A DNA stretch of 45,757 bases from Terriglobia bacterium. GTDB taxonomy: Bacteria; Acidobacteriota; Polarisedimenticolia; Polarisedimenticolales; JAIQFR01. The DNA lies in the NCBI GenBank assembly GCA_020073205.1, contig JAIQFR010000024.1, forward strand, positions 1-45,757, in the 5' to 3' direction. Positions within the stretch are counted from its first letter, which is position 1. Every line of letters starts with the position of its first letter. The translations under genes were made by a program, and so were the position numbers. The notes beneath the pieces are model-generated. The model was not told the DNA's origin and ran no database searches. It saw nothing but the letters and a program-made list of their open reading frames with translations. Positions 24,977 to 32,082 of this stretch are shown here, piece by piece.

Positions 24977-26308
24977 ATGGCCGACGCGCCTTCGATCGGG
25001 GCCGGCTGGTTCCACCCGTCCCGGCGCCCCTTCCGATTCTCCGTGCTGCTCTTCGTGAGCCTCCTCACCTACGGGAGCTACTTCGCGTACGACAGCGTCG
25101 GAGCGATCCCCGACCAGCTCATGAAGGCCTGGGGGGTGGACCAGGCGTCCATCGGGAAGCTCTACTCGATCTACAGCCTCGCCGCGATCCTCACGCTGTT
25201 CTTCGGGGGCCTCCTGGTCGACCGGATCGGGACCCGGAAGGCGAGCCTGCTGTTCTCCGGCCTCGTCACCGCCGGCGCGGCGATCGTGGCGTTCGCCCCG
25301 ACCGTCACGGTGGCGTACCTGGGGCGATTCCTGTTCGGCTGGGGCTCGGAGTCCCTGGTCGTCGCGCAGAGCGCGATCCTCTCCCGCTGGTTCAAGGGGA
25401 AGGAGCTGGCCCTCTCGTTCGGGGTCGCGCTGACCATCAGCCGTCTCGGGACGCTGTTCACGTTCAACACCGAGGCGCTCATCGCCGAGAGGACCGGCTA
25501 TCACGGCGCGCTGTGGGCCGCGGTGGGGTTCTGCGCGGTGAGCCTCCTGGCGAACCTCGTCTACGTCGCGATGGATCTCAAGGGGGAGCGGTCGCTCGGG
25601 CTCGAGGAGGGGTCCGCCGGGGACAAGATCGTGTTCAAGGACGCGACGAGATTCCACTCGTCGTACTGGTACGTGACGCTGATGTGCGTGACGTTCTACT
25701 CGGCGATCTTCCCGTTCACCGCGCTGTCCACCGACTTCTTCCACGAGAGATTCGGCCTGCCGATGACCGCCGGCTCCACCGGCGGGTTCCTGGCCGGCGT
25801 CTTCTCCAGCTTCGCGCACATGTTCTCCACCGCCCCGGGGACCTCGTCGATCATCATCTTCGCGTCCATGGTGTTCGCCCCGTTCGCGGGAGGGCTCGTG
25901 GACCGGATCGGGCGGCGGGCGAGCCTGATGGTGTTCGGGTCGCTCTTGATGATCCCCTGCTACCTCCTGCTGGCGTTCACCGCGCTGCCGCCGGCGATCC
26001 CGATGGTTCTGCTCGGGGCGTCGTTCGTGCTGGTGCCCGCGGCGATGTGGCCCTCCGTGCCCCTGATCGTCGAGAAGCAGCGGGTGGGGACCGCCTTCGG
26101 CCTGATGACCATGGTCCAGAACATCGGGCTCATGACCTTCCCGTGGCTCAACGGCAAGCTCCGCGTGATGACCCACGACTACGCCGCGAGCATGATGATG
26201 TTCGCCGCGCTCGGCGCCGCGGGGTTCGTGTTCGCCCTCCTGCTCCTCGGCTCCGACCGCAGGGGAGGCCACGTCCTCGAGAAGCCCGAGAACCGCTCCG
26301 CGGCCTAG
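24977..26308 (+). CDS. Major facilitator superfamily transporter
   Basis: The 443-residue protein starts at the ATG at 24977 after AAGGAGA. About 12 hydrophobic helices are visible, with the MFS loop motif in both halves: GGLLVDRIGTRKA between TM2 and TM3 and GGLVDRIGRRA in the second half. The N-terminal half (YFAYDSVGAIPDQLMKAWGV, YSIYSLAAILTLFFGG) resembles the MFSD1-like branch. Its substrate is unknown; proximity to the GH84-like gene suggests sugars or peptidoglycan products. A TAGAAT at 24925-24930 could be its own -10 element. Confidence 0.9.
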   Translation: MADAPSIGAGWFHPSRRPFRFSVLLFVSLLTYGSYFAYDSVGAIPDQLMKAWGVDQASIGKLYSIYSLAAILTLFFGGLLVDRIGTRKASLLFSGLVTAGAAIVAFAPTVTVAYLGRFLFGWGSESLVVAQSAILSRWFKGKELALSFGVALTISRLGTLFTFNTEALIAERTGYHGALWAAVGFCAVSLLANLVYVAMDLKGERSLGLEEGSAGDKIVFKDATRFHSSYWYVTLMCVTFYSAIFPFTALSTDFFHERFGLPMTAGSTGGFLAGVFSSFAHMFSTAPGTSSIIIFASMVFAPFAGGLVDRIGRRASLMVFGSLLMIPCYLLLAFTALPPAIPMVLLGASFVLVPAAMWPSVPLIVEKQRVGTAFGLMTMVQNIGLMTFPWLNGKLRVMTHDYAASMMMFAALGAAGFVFALLLLGSDRRGGHVLEKPENRSAA

Positions 26309-26357
26309 CGGCGGGGAGCCTCGAACGCCGGCCCGGGAACGGCGGCGCCGGCGGAGC

Positions 26358-27854
26358 TCATCCGCGCCCGCGCTCCTCGTTGAGATCGAGGATCCGCCGG
26401 ATCACCGCGGACGTGCTCCGTCCCTCGACCAGCGGACAGAGGGCCACCCGCCCGCCGTACGACTCGACGAGATCCGATCCCACGACCTGGTCCTTGCGGT
26501 AGTCGGCCCCCTTGACGAGCACGTCGGGGCGGATCGCGGCGATCAATTCGATCGGGGTGTCCTCGTCGAAGAGCGTAAGGTAGTCGATGCTCTCCAACTC
26601 CTCCAGGAGGGCGAGCCGGTCCCGCTCCTCGATGATCGGTCTCGACGGTCCCTTGAGCCGTCGAGTCCCGACGTCGGAGTTCACGGCGACCGCCAGCACG
26701 TCCCCCTGCTGCTTCGCGAACTGGAAGTACTTCACGTGGCCGAGGTGGATCAGGTCGAAGCAGCCGTTCGTGAAGACGATCCGCTTCCCGGTGGCCCGGT
26801 GGCGGAGCAGCTCGGCGACGAGCTGCTCCCTCGTCCGCTGCTTTCCCGACCGGCCGCCGGCCTCGCTCAGGAGCTCGCGCAGGATCTCGTCCGGCGTGAC
26901 GGGGACCGATCCGAATCGCTCCACCTCGAGCCCGCCGGCGACGTTCCCGAGGGCCACCGCCTCCTCCCAGCTCGCCCCTGCGGTGCGCGCGACGGTGATC
27001 ATGGCCAGGACCATGTCCCCCGCTCCGGTCACGTCGTAGACCCGCCGCGGTCGGGTCTCGAGCCACCGCCGCTCTCCCGAGCGCGTCGCGAGGTACGCGC
27101 CGTCCCGGTCCAGGGTCACGATCACGGCCTCGAGGCCGAGCCGTTCGAGGAGCCGATCCGCCGCCGGGCGGGCCCCGTCCGGCGACGCGATCGGGATCCC
27201 GCTCGCCTTCTCCGCCTCGGCCCGGTTGAGCTTGAGGGCGGTCGCCCCCCCGTACTTCCCGTAGTCGCCGGCGGCGGCCGGGTCCACCAACACCGGCACG
27301 CCTCGCGAGCGGGCCGCCTCGATCACGCGCCGGCAGACGTCCGGCGTGAGCAGCCCCTTGTCGTAGTCCTCGATGCAGACCGCGGCGACCCCGGGGAGCG
27401 CCCGCTCGACGTGGTCCAGGAGCGCGCGAGCGAGCGCGGGATCGACGGAAGTGGCGTCCTCGAAGTCGAGCCGGATCATCTGCTGTGCGTGCCGGTGCCG
27501 CGCGAGCCCCACGAGGCGGGTCTTGCAGACCGTCGGTCGTCCCGGCGCCTCGAGCACGCTCCCCGTGTCCGCCCCGAGATCCTCGAGAAGGCCGCGGAGC
27601 CTTCGCCCGTCGTCGTCCGCTCCCACGAGGCTCACGACCTTGACCTCGGCGCCGAGAGCCGCGAGGTCGGCCGCGACCCCGCCCGCGCCCCCCGGCCTGA
27701 GCTCCTCTCTCTCAAAGTGGAGGATCGGGACCGGGGCCTCGGGAGACAGCCGCTCCGCGTTGCCGTACACGTAGCGGTCGAGCATCAGGTCGCCGACCAG
27801 GAGGACCCGGCTCCGGCCGAGCGCCTCGACGCGCCGGATGAGGCGGGTCAGCAC
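26358..27854 (-). CDS. hldE: Bifunctional heptose-7-phosphate kinase / heptose-1-phosphate nucleotidyltransferase
   Basis: The 498-residue fusion makes activated heptose for the LPS inner core. The N-terminal ribokinase-like domain (residues 1-325) shows LLVGDLMLDRYVYG, GGAGGVAADLAALGAEV, IEDYDKG and the catalytic DVTGAGD at 274-280. The C-terminal nucleotidyltransferase domain begins at RIVFTNGCFDLIHLGHVKY with HxGH at 370-373 and ends with VEGRSTSAVIRRI, whose STS motif is typical. It converges with the MFS gene (50-nt gap). Presence of this enzyme argues for a heptose-containing LPS or S-layer glycan. Confidence 0.95.
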   Translation of the reverse strand: MLTRLIRRVEALGRSRVLLVGDLMLDRYVYGNAERLSPEAPVPILHFEREELRPGGAGGVAADLAALGAEVKVVSLVGADDDGRRLRGLLEDLGADTGSVLEAPGRPTVCKTRLVGLARHRHAQQMIRLDFEDATSVDPALARALLDHVERALPGVAAVCIEDYDKGLLTPDVCRRVIEAARSRGVPVLVDPAAAGDYGKYGGATALKLNRAEAEKASGIPIASPDGARPAADRLLERLGLEAVIVTLDRDGAYLATRSGERRWLETRPRRVYDVTGAGDMVLAMITVARTAGASWEEAVALGNVAGGLEVERFGSVPVTPDEILRELLSEAGGRSGKQRTREQLVAELLRHRATGKRIVFTNGCFDLIHLGHVKYFQFAKQQGDVLAVAVNSDVGTRRLKGPSRPIIEERDRLALLEELESIDYLTLFDEDTPIELIAAIRPDVLVKGADYRKDQVVGSDLVESYGGRVALCPLVEGRSTSAVIRRILDLNEERGRG

Positions 27855-27975
27855 GGCCGCCGCTGCCGCTCGCCGTGGCGTTCCGAGGCGCGAGGGGTCG
27901 TCGTCATCGGCCCTCAGTCTCTCACAAAGCCGTCCCGGCGGTCACCCCCGGCGCGCGGCCTATGATCGCCGATCC

Positions 27976-28280
27976 ATGGCCCTCTACGTCCTCTACTTCC
28001 TCTCCGGAGCCGCGGCGTTCGTCCTGGAGGCGGTGTTCCTGAGGCAGGCGACGTGGATTTTCGGAAGCGCCGCGACGGCGACCGCCCTGGTGCTCGCCGC
28101 GTTCATGGAGGGCCTGGCCCTGGGCGCCGCCGGTCGCGCGGCACCGAGTTCTACCTGTATCGTATGGGATGCGCGTCCGCCCAGAAGGCGTTCATCGGGA
28201 GAAACCTCAAGGAGCATCCGGGGTGGTCCGCGCAGCTCGGCCGGTGCGAGTCCTTTCGAACCGCGGCGCCCGCGCGCTGA
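27976..28280 (+). pseudogene. Chimeric gene remnant: 5' end of a membrane spermidine-synthase-like gene joined to the 3' end of another gene
   Basis: From the ATG at 27976 the frame reads MALYVLYFLSGAAAFVLEAV, FGSAATATALVLAAFMEGLA and LGAA, the typical first membrane helices of fused MFS/spermidine-synthase proteins. Coding character is lost near 28130-28145. From there a different frame (codons starting at 28053 plus multiples of three) gives a plausible protein end, GTEFYLYRMGCASAQKAFIG, continuing to the TGA at 28278, 14 nt before the OsmC gene. I do not recognise this second part. A deletion joining two genes, or a misassembly, explains the picture. TATGAT at 27961 could be the old -10 element. 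Confidence 0.55.
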
Positions 28281-28294
28281 GGCAGGAGACCTCG

Positions 28295-28705
28295 ATGGCC
28301 GTGAAGATCGAAGCCGTCTACGAGGGCGACCTCCACTGCACCGTGGAGCACGGCCCCTCCCACGACCGGATCTCGACCGACGCCCCCGTGGACAATCAGG
28401 GGAAGGGCGAGCGGTTCTCCCCGACGGACCTGGTCGCCGCCTCCCTCTCGACGTGCCTCCTCACCACCATGGGGATCGCCGCGCAGAAGCGGGGCATCGA
28501 CATCCGCGGCGCGCGCGCCGAGGTATGGAAGGAGATGTCCTCGGTCCCCCGCCGCCACGTCGGAAAGCTGACCGCGAGGATCGAGCTTCCCGCCCGTCTC
28601 GATCCCGGCGCCCGCGCGATCATGGAGACCGCCGCGCGTGGGTGCCCCGTGACCGCCTCGCTCGGTCCCGGAACCGAGATCGATCTCACCTTCCACTACG
28701 TGTGA
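28295..28705 (+). CDS. OsmC/Ohr family peroxiredoxin-like protein
   Basis: The 136-residue protein starts at the ATG at 28295 after AGGAG. Family features are the FSPTDLVAASLSTCLLTTMG helix with Cys54 and the second Cys117 in ARGCPVT, the pair that reduces organic hydroperoxides in this family. The N-terminal strand AVYEGDLHCTVEHG and the GKGERFSP turn also fit the YhfA/OsmC branch. It is cytosolic. It ends 4 nt before the 3' end of the opposing tRNA-Glu. Confidence 0.9.
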   Translation: MAVKIEAVYEGDLHCTVEHGPSHDRISTDAPVDNQGKGERFSPTDLVAASLSTCLLTTMGIAAQKRGIDIRGARAEVWKEMSSVPRRHVGKLTARIELPARLDPGARAIMETAARGCPVTASLGPGTEIDLTFHYV

Positions 28706-28709
28706 GCGA

Positions 28710-28787
28710 TGGTGTCCCCAACGGGATTCGAACCCGTGTCGCCACCTTGAAAGGGTGGTGTCCTAGGCCAGACTAGACGATGGGGAC
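28710..28787 (-). tRNA. tRNA-Glu(TTC)
   Basis: The minus strand gives acceptor GTCCCCA/TGGGGAC, D arm with GTCTAG, anticodon stem CCACC/GGTGG with loop CTTTCAA (anticodon TTC), T loop TTCGAAT, discriminator A and an encoded CCA at 28710-28712. No second tRNA is close by. Confidence 0.95.
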
Positions 28788-28820
28788 TCGAGCGCGAAGC
28801 GCCGCGGAAGTCTAGCGGAA

Positions 28821-28853
28821 TCCTCCGCCCCGGGCAACCGTCGGGGCGGAGGA
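28821..28853 (-). terminator. Intrinsic terminator of the TonB-domain gene
   Basis: Perfect 12-bp arms TCCTCCGCCCCG (28821-28832) and CGGGGCGGAGGA (28842-28853) with a 9-nt loop lie 5 nt after the stop codon of the TonB-domain gene. On the minus strand the stem is followed by only a short TTCC, so the U-tract is weak. Confidence 0.6.
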
Positions 28854-28858
28854 ATCGG

Positions 28859-29884
28859 TCAGCGGAAATCGATCCAGAACTCGGTGGCCGCCTCGACCGG
28901 CGCGCCGGCCCGAGTGCCGGGAACGAAGTGCCACTGCCGCACCGCCTCGATCGCCGCGTCCTCGAATCCGACGTGCGGCCGGCTCGTGTCCAGCACCGTG
29001 ACGTCGGCGACGGAGCCGTCGGTGCGCACGACGGCGCGGACGAAAACCCGCCCGCCCAGCCTCAGGCTCCGCTGCGCCTCGGGGTATTTCGGCGGCGGGC
29101 ATGCGCCGGGGATCCGGGCCGGAGGCGTTGTGGGCACGTCCGTCGCGGCGCTATCCGCCGGCGGCGCGGGGGCTCTCTCGCTCTCGCCCGTGAATTGCAG
29201 CACGAGGGTGTCGGGAGCTGCGGTGGAGGATGGCGCGGACGCCGCTGCCTTCCCCCCGTCGGCCGCTGCGGGCGAAGACGGCGCCCCGGGTGGCCGTTTC
29301 CGCGACTCGAGGGCCAGAGCGTACGTCCGCGACCGTATCTCCACGGTCAGCTCGCCCACGCCCCCCTCCCACCACTCGGTCCTCTGGCGAAACGCGGTGA
29401 CCTCTACGTCGCAGGCCGCGTCCGTCCAGACCGCGGCTCCCGAGCGGAGTCCGCCGTCGAAGAAGTCCCGGCCGGAGTTGGGCTCGCCGAAGGAGTAGAG
29501 CAAGGTGCGCGCGAAGTTCGCCGGATCCACGGTCCAATCGCCGCCGTGAACGAGGACGCCCGCGACCTTCGCGTCGGGCGTCGCCCCGACGTCCTTCTCG
29601 TACTGCACGACGAACGTGCCGTCGGCGCTCCTGGGGTACGTCACCCGGGTCGCCGGCCCGAAGGGCCCTGGGGCCACCTCGACCAGCTCCCCGCGCCGGC
29701 CCAGCTTCCTCCGGACCTCGCTCGGGCGCATCCCGGGCGCAACGCCGTTCAGCACGTACTTCGCGCACGGCGACACCTCGGCCGCACGGACGGGACCGCC
29801 GGAGGCGAGGAGCGGGATCGCGATCAGCGCCAGCACGGCGGCCGCGCCGTCCCTTGCTGCGAGAATTCGTGAGCGCATGAGCAT
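28859..29884 (-). CDS. Secreted protein with C-terminal TonB domain
   Basis: The 341-residue protein has a signal peptide or anchor (residues 1-35, ending near VRAAEVSPC). Residues 40-195 form a domain I do not know (VLNGVAPGMRPSEVRRKLG resembles small lipoprotein folds that start with a GM-S-VR turn). A Pro/Ala/Ser-rich linker (200-260) leads to a TonB C-terminal domain: CPPPKYPEAQRSLRLGGRVF, VRTDGSVADVTVLDTS, FEDAAIEAVRQWHFVPG. It would span the periplasm and touch outer-membrane receptors, or serve as a scaffold. No exbB/exbD is nearby. ATG 29878 is an alternative start. Confidence 0.85.
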   Translation of the reverse strand: MLMRSRILAARDGAAAVLALIAIPLLASGGPVRAAEVSPCAKYVLNGVAPGMRPSEVRRKLGRRGELVEVAPGPFGPATRVTYPRSADGTFVVQYEKDVGATPDAKVAGVLVHGGDWTVDPANFARTLLYSFGEPNSGRDFFDGGLRSGAAVWTDAACDVEVTAFRQRTEWWEGGVGELTVEIRSRTYALALESRKRPPGAPSSPAAADGGKAAASAPSSTAAPDTLVLQFTGESERAPAPPADSAATDVPTTPPARIPGACPPPKYPEAQRSLRLGGRVFVRAVVRTDGSVADVTVLDTSRPHVGFEDAAIEAVRQWHFVPGTRAGAPVEAATEFWIDFR

Positions 29885-30022
29885 ACCGCCCGCAGGATCC
29901 TAACACGCGGCCTCGCGCGGTCGCGCTCGCCGAGGCACGCGGGGCGAGGAAGGGAAGGATGCAGGAACAAACGGCCGGCTGGTCGCTCTCACCACCGACC
30001 GGACCCGACGCGAGGATTCGCC

Positions 30023-30361
30023 ATGACGCGACCGAAGCTGGCCCCAGGGAATCGACCCCAAGGAAAGCGCGGCGGTCGAGTCATGGCGCGCGACGTCCCC
30101 GCGGAAGGGGAAGGCTCGGGCAAGCAGCTGAGGCGAGACCTGAAGGCGATGCGCATCGCGGCCAAATGGACGGAGGAGCGCATGGCCGCGAAGCTCGGCC
30201 TCGACCTGGACGTCTTCCGGAGGCTCGAGGCCGGGGACGTGGCGCCGAACGGGGAGCTGCTCGCGGCGTGGCAGCGAGCGGTCGCCCTCGCGCTGATCCA
30301 CGCGGCGCGGCACCAGGCGTCCGCGTCACGCGGGCTGCGGCGGTGGCGGTGGGAATCATGA
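30023..30361 (+). CDS. XRE-type helix-turn-helix regulator
   Basis: The 112-residue protein starts at the ATG at 30023. Residues 36-85 (LRRDLKAMRIAAKWTEERMA, then AKLGLDLDVFRRLEAGDVAP) have the helix-turn-helix arrangement of the XRE/Cro family. A basic N-terminus (NRPQGKRGGR) precedes it. Its stop overlaps the start of the next gene (ATGATGA), so the two form one unit. The pair may be autoregulated. Such HTH proteins are frequent partners of toxins and of phage or defence genes; here the partner is unknown. Confidence 0.8.
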   Translation: MTRPKLAPGNRPQGKRGGRVMARDVPAEGEGSGKQLRRDLKAMRIAAKWTEERMAAKLGLDLDVFRRLEAGDVAPNGELLAAWQRAVALALIHAARHQASASRGLRRWRWES

Positions 30362-31158
30362 TGAAGCGCCGGGCCCACGCGGCAAAGCTCGCCGCCATTG
30401 CCGACTACAACGTGCGCGCCGCGCGCCACGTCGAGGACGGCTTCGCCGAGCAGGACGCGCAGGAGCGAGCCGAAGGGGAAACCCTGGCCCGGTTGCAGCC
30501 GGACCTGAAAGAGTGGCGGCGCCAGATCATCGCGGCGGCGAGGCGAATGTTCGAGAGCGGTCGGGCCATGGCGTTGACCATCGATGGCCGGGTCGCCTAC
30601 GTCAACCCGTCGGCGCTGGATCTGCTTCGCCGCGACCGACCGTCCCTGATCGGAATGCCCGCGTCCCTGATCGAAGCGCACAACGAGACGGCGCCTGACG
30701 GAAGCTACGTCGCGATAGGGACGGTCGAGATCCCGTACCGCCGGAACCCGAGGACCCTGGCCGCGTGGCGCGCAGAACGGGCCCGGCTGACGAATGAGCA
30801 TCCCCGCGTCACGGGAATCGAGACCCGGACGACGCATCCCCTGGCCGGCCGGCCTGTCGCCGGCAACTTCCACGTCCTGCTATTGAAGATATGGGCGGAC
30901 GCCGACGAACAGCTCTTCGACGCCGCGAGCCGAATCGCCGGCGGAAAGCGGGCCCTGTACGAGGGTCGCCTGCGGGACCTGATCGGTCGCATGGCGCGCG
31001 AGCTCGGCGGCGTCCTGGAGGTCGCCGAGCACATCGACCCCGTCATCCGTGCGAAGAAGGGCCAGCCCCCCGCCAAGCAACGGGCCTTTCGCGCCGCGCT
31101 GGAGAAGGTCCTGAGCGACTTGCTGCCCTCGCCATTCGGGAGAGCCCAGTCGCGGTAA
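30358..31158 (+). CDS. Unknown protein coupled to an XRE regulator, possible PAS-like segment
   Basis: The 266-residue protein starts at ATG 30358 (or 30361) within the XRE stop codon. The first 75 residues are charged and helical. Residues 78-105 (AMALTIDGRVAYVNPSALDL) resemble the first strands of a PAS domain. The middle (AIGTVEIPYRRNPRTLAAWR) and the helical C-terminal third (LYEGRLRDLIGRMARELGGV) are not recognised. No signal peptide or membrane helix is present. Coupling to the HTH protein suggests a regulatory or toxin-antitoxin-like pair; neither is shown by motifs. Confidence 0.7.
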   Translation: MMKRRAHAAKLAAIADYNVRAARHVEDGFAEQDAQERAEGETLARLQPDLKEWRRQIIAAARRMFESGRAMALTIDGRVAYVNPSALDLLRRDRPSLIGMPASLIEAHNETAPDGSYVAIGTVEIPYRRNPRTLAAWRAERARLTNEHPRVTGIETRTTHPLAGRPVAGNFHVLLLKIWADADEQLFDAASRIAGGKRALYEGRLRDLIGRMARELGGVLEVAEHIDPVIRAKKGQPPAKQRAFRAALEKVLSDLLPSPFGRAQSR

Positions 31159-31266
31159 CGCCAGCCGCCCAAGATTCCCCACCCCAATCGGCCCCGCTGG
31201 GGTTCCCGTCGCGGCCCCAAGCCTGCATGTGCGCTGACCCTTCATAGCGGTACTAATCTAGTCGCG

Positions 31267-31437
31267 ATGAGCGACAGCCATTCAGAAGACCTTCGGCGGA
31301 TCCTCGGCCGGCACGCCGGGATCGAGGCAACCTACCCAGCGCGAGCGTGGTCGAGTCTCGATCTCGGCCCGACGCTCACGAATGAGAGGGTTACATTCCG
31401 CTGCGAGAGCCGTGGCGGGCGACAGGGGGAGCGATGA
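31267..31437 (+). CDS. Short gene of unknown function overlapping the next gene
   Basis: A 56-residue frame starts at ATG 31267 (MSDSHSEDLRRILGRHAGIE) and stops in an ATGA overlap with the following gene, which is the reason to accept it. It has no motif. The surrounding base composition is lower in GC than the neighbouring housekeeping genes. Translational coupling with the 118-residue protein is likely if it is real. Confidence 0.4.
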   Translation: MSDSHSEDLRRILGRHAGIEATYPARAWSSLDLGPTLTNERVTFRCESRGGRQGER

Positions 31438-31790
31438 GCAGACGGACGAAGACCGATCGGATCGCGCTCGAGCTTGCACTGCGGGAACTTCCCGGCGGGT
31501 CGCATGACGACTTCTTGGAACATATTCGGGACCTGATACGGGATTTCAGCACCCGGATGCAGAGGGCCCTGCGCGAGGCGGCGGCGATTCGTATCGGCGA
31601 CGTCTCGGCAAAGGAGCGGATCGTCCTCTACAACACCCTGCGGCGGGGTATGGAAGACCTCGGCGACGTGATTCAAGTCGCGACGACTATTTTGCACGAC
31701 ATCGAACTGAGGTATGTCATGCAAAAGACGTTTCTCGATATGGCGGTCTCCAGTCCCAGACCCAAGAAGCCGCGTCTGCCGACGGCGTGA
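31434..31790 (+). CDS. Small helical protein of unknown function
   Basis: The 118-residue protein starts at ATG 31434 with AGGGGGAGCG upstream. It is almost wholly helical and charged (DDFLEHIRDLIRDFSTRMQR, ERIVLYNTLRRGMEDLGDV) with a basic Pro-Lys tail. No family recognised. It is the last gene before tRNA-Lys on the opposite strand and follows the short gene by an ATGA overlap. The region 31791-31964 after it holds nothing I can support. Confidence 0.65.
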   Translation: MSRRTKTDRIALELALRELPGGSHDDFLEHIRDLIRDFSTRMQRALREAAAIRIGDVSAKERIVLYNTLRRGMEDLGDVIQVATTILHDIELRYVMQKTFLDMAVSSPRPKKPRLPTA

Positions 31791-31964
31791 AAGCCGAGAG
31801 GGTGCGTCCACGAAGTGGATGCGTGGCGTGAAGAGGGTCGTGCAGGGCACGGCTAACGGCGGCGAGGTCCACGTCTTCGTCGCGGTTGAGGTCCTCAGCG
31901 GAAGACCGGTCGGCCCTCGAGTCCGCAAGACCGGCAAGTCCTGAGGCTCTGAAGGACCGGGTAA

Positions 31965-32037
31965 TGAGCCGTGCTGGACTCGAACCAGCGACCCTCAGCT
32001 TAAAAGGCTGATGCTCTACCGACTGAGCTAACGGCCC
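31965..32037 (-). tRNA. tRNA-Lys(TTT), CCA not encoded
   Basis: The minus strand gives acceptor GGGCCGT/ACGGCTC (one G-T pair), D arm GCTC...GAGC, anticodon stem TCAGC/GCTGA with loop CTTTTAA (anticodon TTT), T arm GCTGG-TTCGAGT-CCAGC and discriminator A. It is followed by TTA, so the CCA end must be added by a nucleotidyltransferase, unlike the other four tRNAs here. Confidence 0.93.
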
Positions 32038-32082
32038 GTTCGTGGGAAATCGCGGCAAGGATAACACTTCCCGCGCAGCGCT

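Noticed and set aside
31819-31944. 41-codon plus-strand frame before tRNA-Lys
   Set aside because: Too short, no clear ribosome site and no overlap with a neighbour to support it.
29950-31964. Second integrated element at tRNA-Lys
   Set aside because: No integrase and no repeat of the tRNA-Lys 3' end on the left side could be found, so only the gene cluster is reported.
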